From: CADEDH01 sp965262175
GTDB lineage: Bacteria; Actinomycetota; Acidimicrobiia; Acidimicrobiales; SZUA-35
Direction of reading: 5' to 3'
Length of the DNA: 64,000 nucleotides
Assembly (NCBI GenBank): GCA_965262175.1
Contig: CBDHES010000002.1
Span: 2,852,001-2,916,000, forward strand
Each line of letters opens with the position of its first letter. The first letter of the stretch is position 1. Positions 22,315 to 31,269 of the stretch are shown here, piece by piece. The translations under genes were made by a program, and so were the position numbers. The notes under the pieces were generated by a model that saw nothing but the letters and a program-made list of their open reading frames with translations, had not been told where the DNA came from and made no database searches.

Positions 22315-22899
22315 TCAGTGCCCGAGCCGGGCATCGTGAGCTTTGGCTGTGGTCATCAGATGGTCGAGGACGGGCGTTTCGTGGGCGAGCGGCTGGCCGT
22401 TGCTGATGGCTCGGCCCCAGGCCAGTCCGAGCAATGTCTCCCTGGCCGCCAGGTAGAAGGCTCGTGCCTCGTCATTGGGCAGGAGCTCATGCCAGCGATC
22501 GGGGCCGAACAGCTTGGCGAAGGAGGCGACGACGGGGTCGAGCATCCGACCGAGATCCGGATCGTTCGCACCGGCCAGCCACGCCTCGAGCACGACCTTG
22601 AATCCCGGCTCCCGGTTGATCGCCCACATCCGATCGATCATCTCGACGATCGAGGTCGGCTCCCCGTCCGACTCGACCGTGGCGACGATGCGGTCGTAGC
22701 GGTCCGCGAGCACCGCGGCGAACAACTCGGGGAGACCGTCGAAGTGGTGGACGAACGCACCACGCGTCAACCCCGCCCGAGCGCACACCGCCACCGACGT
22801 GACCTGAGCCCACCCCCGCTCGACCAACAACTCACCAGCCGCATCGATCAACGTCTGGCGCGTCGCAGCCCGGCGCTCAGCCTGAGTTCGTCGCTGCAT
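22315..22899 (-). CDS. TetR-family regulator
   Basis: 194 residues from the ATG at 22897-22899. Helix-turn-helix at residues 8-55: ATRQTLIDAAGELLVERGW then VAVCARAGLTRGAFVHHFDG, with a typical C-terminal ligand domain. It is divergent from the ligAB-like operon, with a palindromic AT-rich segment between, and sits 12 bp before the truncated molybdopterin gene. It may control both directions. A role in sensing an aromatic compound is inference from context. Confidence 0.9.
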   Translation of the reverse strand: MQRRTQAERRAATRQTLIDAAGELLVERGWAQVTSVAVCARAGLTRGAFVHHFDGLPELFAAVLADRYDRIVATVESDGEPTSIVEMIDRMWAINREPGFKVVLEAWLAGANDPDLGRMLDPVVASFAKLFGPDRWHELLPNDEARAFYLAARETLLGLAWGRAISNGQPLAHETPVLDHLMTTAKAHDARLGH

Positions 22900-22915
22900 C
22901 ACCCGAACCCTAGTA

Positions 22916-22943
22916 CACCTACATACATCGATGCATATATGTG
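22916..22943. promoter_or_regulatory. Palindromic operator candidate
   Basis: An imperfect palindrome centred on ATCGAT within CATACATCGATGCATATATG (22922-22941), flanked by ACCTA and TGG. It is by far the most AT-rich spot nearby and lies between the TetR start and the ligAB-like operon. Confidence 0.5.
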
Positions 22944-23126
22944 GCTCGTGAGATCGCCGTTGCCCGCCCGGCGCGTCCACGATCCCGCACCGATCCTCGT
23001 CGGATTCCGGCAGGTCACCTGAACCTGGAGTTCGCCGTCGAGGTGTGCGAGCTTGTGTGTTCCGAGCCTGCCCGAGCCGAGGACCGCAGCGAGGGCACGG
23101 AGGCGGCGAGCAGAGGAGCAGCGTCG

Positions 23127-23525
23127 ATGGAACGACCGGCCCGCGACTACGACGACATCCCTGGCACCTACGTCTTCGACGGGGTCCACAGCCGCAGGGG
23201 GTACGCCCTCAACATGTTCTGCATGTCGCTGAACGACGAGGCCAACCGGGAAGCGTTCCGGGCCGACCCCGCCGGCTACCTCGACCGCCACGACCTGACC
23301 GCCGACCAGCGACGGGCGGTGGAGGAGCGCGACTGGCTCGGGCTGCTGCAGCTCGGCGGCAACATCTACTACACGTTCAAGCTGGCGATCTTCGACGGGC
23401 TGAGCATGCAGCAGGTGGGGGCCTCGATGTCGGGCGTCACCCCCGAGCAGTTCTCTCAGATGATGGTCGACGGCGGCCGAAGCCCCGACGGGAACCGACG
23501 CCGAAGCGAGTGGGAGGGCAACTGA
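23127..23525 (+). CDS. Extradiol dioxygenase small (alpha, LigA-like) subunit
   Basis: 132 residues from ATG 23127, with AGAGGAGCAGC just upstream. The all-helical LigA pattern is clear: IPGTYVFDGVHSRRGYALN, FCMSLNDEANREAF, the LTADQRRAVEERDWLGLLQL block, GGNIYYTFKLAIFDG and SMQQVGASMSGVTPEQF. In protocatechuate 4,5-dioxygenase this subunit caps the active site of the beta subunit. The downstream beta gene overlaps by TGATG. The pair resembles LigAB and related gallate or catecholic dioxygenases; the substrate is not determined by sequence. Confidence 0.9.
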   Translation: MERPARDYDDIPGTYVFDGVHSRRGYALNMFCMSLNDEANREAFRADPAGYLDRHDLTADQRRAVEERDWLGLLQLGGNIYYTFKLAIFDGLSMQQVGASMSGVTPEQFSQMMVDGGRSPDGNRRRSEWEGN

Positions 23526-24373
23526 TGGCCGCACGACTCATCGGCGGGATCGGCACCAGCCACGTCCCAGCGGTCGGCGCCGCGATCGACCATCACAAGG
23601 AGGCCGAGCCCTACTGGGCGCCGTACTTCGACAAGATCGAGCCGGCCCGCGAGTGGATGGCCCGGGCCGATCCCGACGTCTGCATCGTGGTGTTCAACGA
23701 CCACGCCTCGGCCTTCTCGCTCCAGCTCATCCCCACCTTCGCCCTCGGGGTGGCAGCGAGCTTCCCGCCGGCCGACGAGGGCTACGGTCCCCGCGGGGTG
23801 CCGACCGCCCAGGGCCACCCCGAGCTGGCCTGGCATCTGGCCGAGTCGTTGATCCTCGACGAGTTCGACATCACGATCGCCAACGAGATGCCGATCGACC
23901 ACGGCTGCACCGTGCCCCTCTCGGTGGCCTACGGCCGGCCGGAGTCCTGGCCGTGCCGGGTCATCCCGGTGTGCGTCAACGTCATCCAGTACCCCGCGCC
24001 GACCGGGCGGCGGTGCTACCGCCTCGGGCAGGCCCTGCGCCGGGCGCTCGACGCCTGGCCGGGCGACGAGCGGGTCGTGATCTTCGGTACCGGCGGCATG
24101 TCCCACCAGCTCCAGGGCGAGCGGGCCGGCCTGGTCAACCTGCCCTTCGACCAGGCGTTCATGGACCGGATGGTCGCCGATCCGGTCGGGCAGGCCGAGG
24201 TCGGCCACACCGAGTACCTCCGGGAAGCCGGCTCCGAGGGCATCGAGCTGGTGATGTGGCTGGTGATGCGGGGGGCGCTCGACGCCGAGGTCGACGAGGT
24301 CTATCGGATGAACCACGTCCCGACGTCCAACACCAGCAACGGGTTGATCATCCTGGAGAACGCTGGTCAGTAG
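23525..24373 (+). CDS. Class III extradiol dioxygenase catalytic (beta, LigB-like) subunit
   Basis: 282 residues. The iron-binding layout of LigB is visible: GGIGTSHVPAVGAAI (His about residue 12), the NDHAS motif (about 58-62, His ligand), a Glu in EFDITIANEMPIDHG (second part of the 2-His-1-Glu site and catalytic His) and GTGGMSHQLQGERAG near residue 190. The reaction is Fe(II)-dependent meta cleavage of a dihydroxylated aromatic ring. It is coupled to the LigA-like gene. The last codons overlap the convergent VOC gene by 7 bp. Confidence 0.9.
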   Translation: MAARLIGGIGTSHVPAVGAAIDHHKEAEPYWAPYFDKIEPAREWMARADPDVCIVVFNDHASAFSLQLIPTFALGVAASFPPADEGYGPRGVPTAQGHPELAWHLAESLILDEFDITIANEMPIDHGCTVPLSVAYGRPESWPCRVIPVCVNVIQYPAPTGRRCYRLGQALRRALDAWPGDERVVIFGTGGMSHQLQGERAGLVNLPFDQAFMDRMVADPVGQAEVGHTEYLREAGSEGIELVMWLVMRGALDAEVDEVYRMNHVPTSNTSNGLIILENAGQ

Positions 24374-24771
24374 ATGATGAACTCGATCAGGTTGCCGTCG
24401 GGGTCCCGGACGTAGCGGCTCGTGCCCCGGGCCGTGCCGGCCGCCGCTCCGCCGACCCGTTCGACCGGCCCTTCGATGACGGTCACCCCGGCCCGATCGA
24501 GCATGGCATCGAGGGCGGGCTCGTCGCCGTCCCACACGAGGCACACGTCGCCGCAGCCGGGGACGGCGGTCGGGCCCCGCAGGTCGAACCGGCCCGACTG
24601 CCACAGCTTCGGGGCGTGGAGGTTCAGCTTCATATCGCCCTGGCAGACGGCGTGGAGGCCGAGGTCGGCGAACTCGTCGTCGACGGTGAAGCCGATCGAG
24701 GCGTAGAACGCCAGCATCGCCTCGAGGTCGGCGACCGGGATGGCGACGTGATCGAGCCGGCGGACGGTCAC
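24367..24771 (-). CDS. VOC-family (glyoxalase/dioxygenase-fold) protein
   Basis: 134 residues from a GTG at 24769-24771, overlapping the amidohydrolase stop as GTGA. The N-terminal beta-alpha-beta LDHVAIPVADLEAMLAFYAS and the C-terminal GTSRYVRDPDGNLIEFIIY give the two VOC modules with a likely metal His and Glu (LDHVAI, LIEFI). It is annotated as glyoxalase-like because VOC substrate classes cannot be separated by sequence alone. It lies between the ring-cleavage dioxygenase and amidohydrolase genes, so a part in the same catabolic route is plausible. Confidence 0.85.
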   Translation of the reverse strand: MTVRRLDHVAIPVADLEAMLAFYASIGFTVDDEFADLGLHAVCQGDMKLNLHAPKLWQSGRFDLRGPTAVPGCGDVCLVWDGDEPALDAMLDRAGVTVIEGPVERVGGAAAGTARGTSRYVRDPDGNLIEFIIY

Positions 24772-25958
24772 AGCGCCGGGGGGACGACGTTGGCCACGCC
24801 GTCGAGGGCCGACCCCATCAGGTCTTCGAAGTTGGCTCGGAAGAACCGGTCCTGAACGTCGGGCGAGAGGTGCTCGACCTCTCGATCGAACCGCCGAAGG
24901 GGGTTCCGACCGCCCTCGACGTGGGGGAAGTCGGAGGAGAAGAGGCAGATGTCGGGGCTCGAGTTCTCGATGATCCACCCGGTCGGCTCGGTCGGGTACG
25001 GGGTCACCCGGACCTGTCGCTCGATGTAGGCCGACGGCCGGAGCGACAGGTTCTGGAGCCGCTGCTCATGGCGCCCGAACGCGTCCATGGCCGCTTCCAA
25101 CTGTCGGAGGAAGGACGGGAGCCAGACCGCCCCGAGCTCGATCACCCCCACCTTCAGCGCCGGGAACCGCTCGAACACACCGTCGAAGACGAACATCGAC
25201 AACACCTGGAGCGGGGCGGCGCTGATCGCCATGTACGACACCGACCGGAAGTTCTCGCCGCCACCGTGGAAGTCCGGTTCGGGGGGCAGGCCGTTGTTGC
25301 GGTGCTGGGGTGGCATCACCAGCTCCGGGGTGGCGACGTGCAACACGACGGGGATCCCGGCCTCGGCGGCCTGGGCCCACACCGCGTCGAACGCCACGTG
25401 GCTCGGGGCGTGCTCCTTCGGGATCCGGTTCGGGATGAGGAGCGCCGCGGCACCGGCGGCGATGGCCTCGGCGGCACACGGCCCCGCTCGGTCGAGATCC
25501 TGCAGCGGCACGTAGGCCACCGGCAACAGGCGGGGATCGTGGGCGCAGAAGGCGATCTGAGCTCGGTTGACCGCCGAGGCGGTGGCATAGGTCAGCTCCG
25601 GCGCTGCGTCGTGCTCCATCGCCTCGAGGACGACGTTTGGCATCGTCGGGAACACCAGCTGACTGGCGAACCCCAGGTGGTCGAGCGCCTCGCTCCGGTC
25701 GGCCGGGTCCCACGCCCCGTGGGCCCGGTAGTTCTTGCGGAGCATGATCTCGGACCCGGCATCGGCCCGGAAGGCCGGGTCGGCCTGGAGTTGGCGGGAG
25801 CGGTCGACCTCGCCGAAGACCTTGTCGTCGTCATCGATCGAGAAGTTCGCCCGCACGTGGCCGATGACCTCGGCCGAGGCGAAGTCGTCGAGCCACTCCG
25901 GCGGCTCCATGGTGTGCGAGTCGGCATCGTGGATGATTCGGTCCTCGACATAGGGCAT
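24768..25958 (-). CDS. Amidohydrolase-family metal-dependent hydrolase
   Basis: 396 residues of the amidohydrolase 2 (ACMSD-like) group. It starts MPYVEDRIIHDADSHTMEPP, with the metal-site segment DADSH, and has VVLHVATPE near residue 215 (metal His), GVIELGAVWLP near 285 and LFSSDFPHVEGG near 350 (the Asp ligand). Members hydrolyse or decarboxylate aromatic-derived acids. The ring-cleavage genes across the VOC gene suggest a later step of an aromatic pathway. The start fixed at 25958 excludes a long GC-rich extension. Confidence 0.88.
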   Translation of the reverse strand: MPYVEDRIIHDADSHTMEPPEWLDDFASAEVIGHVRANFSIDDDDKVFGEVDRSRQLQADPAFRADAGSEIMLRKNYRAHGAWDPADRSEALDHLGFASQLVFPTMPNVVLEAMEHDAAPELTYATASAVNRAQIAFCAHDPRLLPVAYVPLQDLDRAGPCAAEAIAAGAAALLIPNRIPKEHAPSHVAFDAVWAQAAEAGIPVVLHVATPELVMPPQHRNNGLPPEPDFHGGGENFRSVSYMAISAAPLQVLSMFVFDGVFERFPALKVGVIELGAVWLPSFLRQLEAAMDAFGRHEQRLQNLSLRPSAYIERQVRVTPYPTEPTGWIIENSSPDICLFSSDFPHVEGGRNPLRRFDREVEHLSPDVQDRFFRANFEDLMGSALDGVANVVPPAL

Positions 25959-26151
25959 GGGCCCGACGCTACCTACCGGGCCCGACCCCGAACCAACGGG
26001 GGCACGTCGTGCCAGGCGAGGCAGCGATCCCGGGGCGAGGGGACCGAGACCGGAGCCCGGGGCCGCGGTGACCTGGACACCGGTCGGAGCCGGTGCCAGC
26101 CTGACGACGGCCGGGTGGTACCGGCACCGGCCCACCCACCAGGAGGATGAG

Positions 26152-27156
26152 ATGGCCCAGCAGGTTCTGATCGAACGGGTTCCCGACGGGCCCCTCACCG
26201 AAGACCACTTCGCCATCGAGTCGACCACGACCCCGACGCCGGGACCGGGCCAGGTCGCCGTCGAGGTGGCGGCCATCACGATCGGAGCCGGTCAACGGGC
26301 CGGGCTCCAGGGCAGCGCCAGCTACGCCGGTGCCCCGACGGCCGGGATCGTCATGGGCGGCACCGGCGTCGGGACCGTCACCGCCTCCGAGGACGAGCGC
26401 TTCTCGCCCGGCCAGATGGTCGTCGGCCCGACCGGCTGGACCACCGACGCCGTCATCGACGGCGACCAGCTCCGCCCGGTCGACGACGGGATCGACCCGG
26501 CCCTCCACCTCGGGGCGCTGGGAACCAACGGCCTGACCGCCTACTTCGGGCTGTTCCAGGTCGGCACCCCTACCGCCGACGACACCGTGCTCGTGTCGGC
26601 TGCGGCCGGCTCCGTCGGGCACCTGGTCGGCCAGCTGGCCGCAACCCGGGGGTGCCGGGTCGTCGGCGTCGCCGGGTCCGACGACAAGTGCCGGGTACTG
26701 GTCGACGAACTGGGGTTCGACGCCGCCCTCAACCGTCGCTCGCCGGAGTTCCGGGCCGAGCTGAAGGCCGCCACGCCCGACCGGGTCGGTGTCTACTTCG
26801 ACAACACCGGCGGTGAGATCCTCGGCTCGGCCCTGTTCCGCATGGCGACCCACGGGCGGATCGTGTGCTGTGGTGCGGTCTCGGCCTACGACACCGCGAC
26901 GCCCGACCCGAGCCCCCGAGGCATCCCCGGGCTGCTGGTCAACAACCGGGTCCGGATGGAGGGCTTCCTCGTCTTCGACTACGCCGACCACTACGAGGAG
27001 GCCCGCCGAGAGCTGCGGTCGCTCATCGACTCGGACCAGATCCGGCCCCGCCAGACGGTGTTCGACGGGCTGGAATCGGCCCCGACGGCCTTCGTCGAGC
27101 TGTTGGCCGGTCGGACCATCGGCACGACCGTGGTCCGCACCCGACCGACCGGCTGA
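26152..27156 (+). CDS. MDR-family NADP-dependent oxidoreductase (CurA/PTGR-like)
   Basis: 334 residues from ATG 26152, with AGGAGG a few bases upstream. A medium-chain dehydrogenase/reductase without zinc ligands: cofactor fold AAAGSVGHLVGQLAATRGCR near residue 145, YFDNTGGEILGSALFRMA near 220, and the MEGFLVFDYADHY segment typical of prostaglandin/curcumin reductases. Such enzymes reduce the double bond of alpha,beta-unsaturated ketones with NADPH. It is divergent from the amidohydrolase gene. Confidence 0.9.
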   Translation: MAQQVLIERVPDGPLTEDHFAIESTTTPTPGPGQVAVEVAAITIGAGQRAGLQGSASYAGAPTAGIVMGGTGVGTVTASEDERFSPGQMVVGPTGWTTDAVIDGDQLRPVDDGIDPALHLGALGTNGLTAYFGLFQVGTPTADDTVLVSAAAGSVGHLVGQLAATRGCRVVGVAGSDDKCRVLVDELGFDAALNRRSPEFRAELKAATPDRVGVYFDNTGGEILGSALFRMATHGRIVCCGAVSAYDTATPDPSPRGIPGLLVNNRVRMEGFLVFDYADHYEEARRELRSLIDSDQIRPRQTVFDGLESAPTAFVELLAGRTIGTTVVRTRPTG

Positions 27157-27209
27157 CCACCCACACCGGCACGCTCACCACACCTGGGCATCGGCCGACA
27201 GGAACGGTC

Positions 27210-28448
27210 GTGCCCGTGTTCCGTCTCGCCCCAGCCGACAACCCGGCGCTCCGGATCGGCCGGTTCGGCGCTGCCCAGTTCGGCGTGTGCGGGGCGTTGC
27301 TGGTCCTGTGGGCCGTGACCACCGGGGCGACCTGGGACTGGACATTGACGGTTGCGATCGTCGTCTGCGGTGCGGCCCTGACCATCGGAGCGCTGCCATG
27401 GGGCCACCGGGGAGCGACCCTGGTTCGGCTCATCGTGGTGGCGGGGGCAGCGTTCATCGTCGGCCTGATGCCCCTGTACCTCCGGGCGCCGGCACTGTTC
27501 GTCACGCCGGCCCTCCTCGCCGCCTACATCGGTGCCGCCCTCAACCGGTGGTGGTTGGTCGTGCTCCTGCCGGGCACGGCGACCCTGTGGTGGTACCAGG
27601 CCGACGTCATCGGGGTCCGCCAGGCCGGTGCCGAAGCCGGGTTGTACCTCGGGCTGTGGTTGGCGGTCGGGAGCCTCGCCTTCTGGATGCGGAACGAGCT
27701 CGAGGCTGGCGACCGGGCGCTCATCGCCGTCCAGGCCGAGGCGGCGGCCCGTGCCGAGCAGGCGCTCGCCGAGCGGGCGCGACTGGCGAGCTCGCTCCGC
27801 GACCTCGTCGACGGTGTCCAGTCGGCGGCGGGCACCGTCGAGGGCCAGAGCGCCAGCATCGCCACCTCGATCGACGACCTCGCCGGCTCGTCACGAGCCA
27901 TCGCTGACACCGCCGGAGTCGCCGAGGACACGGTCACCCGAATCGCTACCAAGGCTGACGAGAGCCGGGTCCTGATCGGCGAGCTCGGCGTGGCCGGCGA
28001 GGAGATCGTCGGGGTCGTCGACACGATCACCAATCTGGCGCAACAGACGAACCTGCTGGCGCTCAACGCCACGATCGAGTCGGCCCGGGCCGGCGACGCC
28101 GGCAAGGGCTTCGCCGTGGTGGCCAACGAGGTCAAGGACCTGGCCCAACGGACTGGCCTGTCGGCCTCCGACATCGGTGCCATCGTCGACCGGGTCCATG
28201 GGCGGCTCGACGCCTCGGCATCGGCCATGGCGACGATCGCCGAGATGGTCAGCGCCCTGGAAGCGGACCAGACGACGCTGAGCCGATCGGTGTCCCGCCA
28301 AACCGAGGCGATCGATGAGATCTCACGGGCGGCGTCGGCCGAAGCCGCGGGCATGACAGCGATCTCGCGCGCCATGGGGGAACTCCACGAGCGGGCCAAC
28401 GAACTGGACCGGAGCCCGACCGTCGCCGCACCGACCACCCCAGCATGA
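27210..28448 (+). CDS. Methyl-accepting chemotaxis-type protein without sensor domain
   Basis: 412 residues from GTG 27210 (GTG 27216 possible). The first ~165 residues form about five or six membrane helices with almost no extracytoplasmic loop and no HAMP domain. From about residue 185 a coiled coil leads to the signalling tip, VDTITNLAQQTNLLALNATI followed by ESARAGDAGKGFAVVANEVK, which is highly conserved in MCPs. No other chemotaxis or flagellar gene is in the window. It may sense a membrane property, or work with a kinase elsewhere. Confidence 0.88.
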   Translation: MPVFRLAPADNPALRIGRFGAAQFGVCGALLVLWAVTTGATWDWTLTVAIVVCGAALTIGALPWGHRGATLVRLIVVAGAAFIVGLMPLYLRAPALFVTPALLAAYIGAALNRWWLVVLLPGTATLWWYQADVIGVRQAGAEAGLYLGLWLAVGSLAFWMRNELEAGDRALIAVQAEAAARAEQALAERARLASSLRDLVDGVQSAAGTVEGQSASIATSIDDLAGSSRAIADTAGVAEDTVTRIATKADESRVLIGELGVAGEEIVGVVDTITNLAQQTNLLALNATIESARAGDAGKGFAVVANEVKDLAQRTGLSASDIGAIVDRVHGRLDASASAMATIAEMVSALEADQTTLSRSVSRQTEAIDEISRAASAEAAGMTAISRAMGELHERANELDRSPTVAAPTTPA

Positions 28449-28511
28449 CCGCTGCGGCCCCGCGACGAACCTTCAGCCAGGCTTCAGATCGGCCGTCGTA
28501 GCGTTCGACCC

Positions 28512-29996
28512 ATGGACGAACAACCGATGCGAACCGTCGAAGGGCTCCGCACCGTCGAACGACTCCGGACCCTCGGCCGGGCCGCCGCTGGCCGCCGTCG
28601 AGACTGGGCGGTCCGGATCCCCCGTCCGTGGACGGCGCCGGTGCCGGCGTGGATCGGGCCCCTCCTGGTGACGGCCTCGGTGATCGTCGGGTGGTTCGCC
28701 TTCGCCGGAGCGACCGACGATGGCGGCCAGTCGGTAGCACTCGGGCTCTTCGTGGGCGCAGCCTCGATCACCCTCATGGCCTGGAGCTTCCTGCTGGCGG
28801 TGCGGGCCCGCTGGCTCGAGCCCCTGTTCGGCGGACTCGACCGCATGTATCAGGTTCACCGGTGGGCGGGAACGCTGGCCATCGTGGCGATGTTCCTCCA
28901 CACCAGCCTCGAACCCGAGATCGACGGCGGCGTGCTGGGCGCCTCCCGATCGGTGGCCAGCACCGCCGAAGACCTCGCCGGCGTCGGCGAATGGGCCCTC
29001 TACATCCTGGTCGCCGTCAGCCTCATCCGGTGGGTCCCGTACCGGTTCTGGCGCCTCACCCACAAGCTCCTCGGCATCCCGTTCGTCTTCGCCTGCTGGC
29101 ACTTCGTCACCGCCGAGAAGCCCTACGCCAACGGCTCACCGTGGGGGTGGTACTTCGGTGCGATCATGATCGTCGGGGTGGTGGCGTACCTCTACCGAGT
29201 GGTCGTGCGGGACATGATCCGGCGGGGACGGCCCTACACCATCGTGGGCACCGAGCTCCGGGGGAGCACCCTGGAGATGGAGCTCGCCCCCGTCGGGCGG
29301 CCGGTGGCCCACCGGGCCGGACAGTTCGTCGTGCTCAAGGTCGCCGACCGGGACCTCGCCGAACCCCACGTCTTCACCATCGCCTCCGCCCCATCCTCGC
29401 CCCACCTCCGCTTCTTCATCCGGGATCTCGGCGACTGGACGGCCCGGCTCCAGCGGCGGGATCTCGTCGGGACCGAGGTGGTCGTCGAGGGCCCCTACGG
29501 CGCCTTCGAGCCCTTCGCCCCCCGAGGGGGTCCGACGCTGTGGATCGCCGGCGGTGTCGGGATCACCCCGTTCCTCGCCGCCATCGATTCCCTCGACGGC
29601 ACCGACGTGACGGCCACCGGGCGACCGACGCTGATCTACTGCGTCAGGAGCCGGGACGACGCGACCGCCCTCGATCGCCTGGAGGCGGCGGCCCGGCGGG
29701 GCGACCTCGACCTCCACGTCGTCGCTTCGGCCGAGGGTGACCGCTTCTCGGCCGACTACCTGGCCACCGTCCTCGCTGGCCGAACCCTCGACGACGCCCA
29801 CGTCGCAGTGTGCGGACCGGCCGGTCTGGTCGGCGACGCCTCGGCCGCGGCCCGCCGGTTCGGTGCCGGCCACGTCGAGACCGAGGCGTTCGACTTCCGG
29901 TCGGGGATCGGACCGGACCTGTCCCGGGTGGTCGACGAGATGATGCCGTCCAGCCGCCCGGCCATCGAAGAGCCTCAGCCCGAGCCGGTGCCGTAG
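28512..29996 (+). CDS. Ferric-reductase-like membrane flavoprotein
   Basis: 494 residues. Residues 45-235 hold about six helices of the ferric reductase/NADPH-oxidase membrane domain, with histidines in MYQVHRWAG, MFLHTS, LTHKLLG and CWHFV placed to bind heme. From about 245 there is a ferredoxin-reductase module: FAD motif HVFTIASAP and NAD(P) motif GGVGITPFLA, then CGPAGLV. It should move electrons from NAD(P)H through FAD and heme across the membrane; the acceptor is unknown. The 3' end overlaps the convergent TetR gene by 22 bp. Confidence 0.9.
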   Translation: MDEQPMRTVEGLRTVERLRTLGRAAAGRRRDWAVRIPRPWTAPVPAWIGPLLVTASVIVGWFAFAGATDDGGQSVALGLFVGAASITLMAWSFLLAVRARWLEPLFGGLDRMYQVHRWAGTLAIVAMFLHTSLEPEIDGGVLGASRSVASTAEDLAGVGEWALYILVAVSLIRWVPYRFWRLTHKLLGIPFVFACWHFVTAEKPYANGSPWGWYFGAIMIVGVVAYLYRVVVRDMIRRGRPYTIVGTELRGSTLEMELAPVGRPVAHRAGQFVVLKVADRDLAEPHVFTIASAPSSPHLRFFIRDLGDWTARLQRRDLVGTEVVVEGPYGAFEPFAPRGGPTLWIAGGVGITPFLAAIDSLDGTDVTATGRPTLIYCVRSRDDATALDRLEAAARRGDLDLHVVASAEGDRFSADYLATVLAGRTLDDAHVAVCGPAGLVGDASAAARRFGAGHVETEAFDFRSGIGPDLSRVVDEMMPSSRPAIEEPQPEPVP

Positions 29997-30592
29997 GACC
30001 GGAAGAACGTGGTGACCACGGCGGCGACGTCGACCGGGGTCACCGGGAGACCGGCCAACAGCCGCCGATAGAGCAGGGGGCCCAGGGTGTGGGCGGCGGC
30101 CTGGACCTCGTCGAGACTCGGATCGAGCTCGCCGGCCTCGATCCCGCCCTCCACGATGGCCCAGACCCCCTGCCGGCCCCGCCGGGTCAGCTCGAGGTGG
30201 AGCTCCTCCATTCGCTCGTTGGTGAGCGATCGCTCCATGAGCGTGGCGATCACATCGTGGACCGGACCCTCGCTGAGCTGGTGGGCGAAGCTCTCCAGCT
30301 CGGCGATGAGGTCGGACCTGGTCGAGCCGGTCCGGGGGATCGGCTCGTGGCCGACGGTGGTGCAGTGGAGCAGGACGTCGACCACCAGCTCGTCGACCGT
30401 CGGCCAGTGACGGTAGACCGTCGCTCGGCCAATGCCGGCTTCCTGGGCGACCCGTTGGTGGGTGATGGAACTCCACCCCTCGTTCTCCAGGAGCCACATG
30501 CCGGCCCCCAGGACGGCGGCCCGGCTCCGCTCGATCCGGGCGTCGACCTTCGTCCCCTCGTCGGACGGGTTGGGTGAGCGATCGACGGCCAT
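29975..30592 (-). CDS. TetR-family regulator
   Basis: 205 residues. Helix-turn-helix at about residues 20-65: SRAAVLGAGMWLLENEGW and HQRVAQEAGIGRATVYRHWP, with a C-terminal domain of the TetR_C_11-like kind (LHCTTVGHEPIP, LERSLTNERMEELHLEL-like helices). It is divergent from the membrane gene at 30746 and both promoters lie in a gap with inverted repeats (30644-30691). Confidence 0.9.
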   Translation of the reverse strand: MAVDRSPNPSDEGTKVDARIERSRAAVLGAGMWLLENEGWSSITHQRVAQEAGIGRATVYRHWPTVDELVVDVLLHCTTVGHEPIPRTGSTRSDLIAELESFAHQLSEGPVHDVIATLMERSLTNERMEELHLELTRRGRQGVWAIVEGGIEAGELDPSLDEVQAAAHTLGPLLYRRLLAGLPVTPVDVAAVVTTFFRSYGTGSG

Positions 30593-30643
30593 CGGTTCGA
30601 GTCTCGCAGACAGATGGAGGGGCGACGACGACGGCCCTCCACA

Positions 30644-30691
30644 TGTGAGACATGTTGACTCGTAACTAGTTATAGGCCAAAGTGTCTCACA
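30644..30691. promoter_or_regulatory. Inverted repeats between TetR and membrane gene
   Basis: TGTGAGACA (30644-30652) and its exact reverse complement TGTCTCACA (30683-30691) flank a perfect palindrome TAACTAGTTA (30663-30672). Likely operator and promoter for both directions. Confidence 0.55.
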
Positions 30692-30745
30692 GGGTTGAAC
30701 CGACCCGCCCGGTCAGCGACCGGACCGCAACCGAAGGAGCGAACG

Positions 30746-31252
30746 ATGGCGTCGACGACGGAAGTGGCAACGAGGACCCGCTACCTGCTGGGAGCGAGCG
30801 CGGTGCTCTGGGTCATCTGGGGGCTGGTCCACCTGTTCGCCGGGATCATGGTCATGGCGGCCGACGCCACCGACGGGGTGGCGGCCATCGCCGACGCCGT
30901 CGACCCCGAGACCCTGGAGGCGGCCTACCCCGATGCGGCCGGCGCCATCCTCAACCAGCACGGCTGGAACCTGGCGTGGATCGGGGCGACCACCCTCGTC
31001 GCCGCCTGGTTCATCTGGCGACGGAACATCGCCGCCATTTTCATCGCGGCATTGGTCGGCGGCCTGGCCGACGTCGGCTACTTCCTGTTCATCGATCTCG
31101 GCGGCTACGCCAACTTCTTCCCCGGCTCGGTGATGACCTACGTGTCGGCCGCCGCCATCATCACCAGCGTCGTCGCCTGGTTCACCGACCTCCGCCACAG
31201 GCCCGACCGCTTCGCCACCGCGACGCCCTCGACGGGAACCGTCGCCCCGTGA
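30746..31252 (+). CDS. Four-helix membrane protein, unknown
   Basis: 168 residues from ATG 30746, with GAAGGAG 7 bases upstream. Four hydrophobic helices (about 14-40, 78-98, 102-125, 135-155) are separated by an extracytoplasmic-looking acidic loop VDPETLEAAYPDAAG. I do not recognise the family. The gene is divergent from the TetR gene and 17 bp upstream of the next oxidoreductase gene, so the three downstream genes may be one operon under that regulator. Confidence 0.7.
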   Translation: MASTTEVATRTRYLLGASAVLWVIWGLVHLFAGIMVMAADATDGVAAIADAVDPETLEAAYPDAAGAILNQHGWNLAWIGATTLVAAWFIWRRNIAAIFIAALVGGLADVGYFLFIDLGGYANFFPGSVMTYVSAAAIITSVVAWFTDLRHRPDRFATATPSTGTVAP

Positions 31253-31269
31253 GCGACTAGAACGCAACC

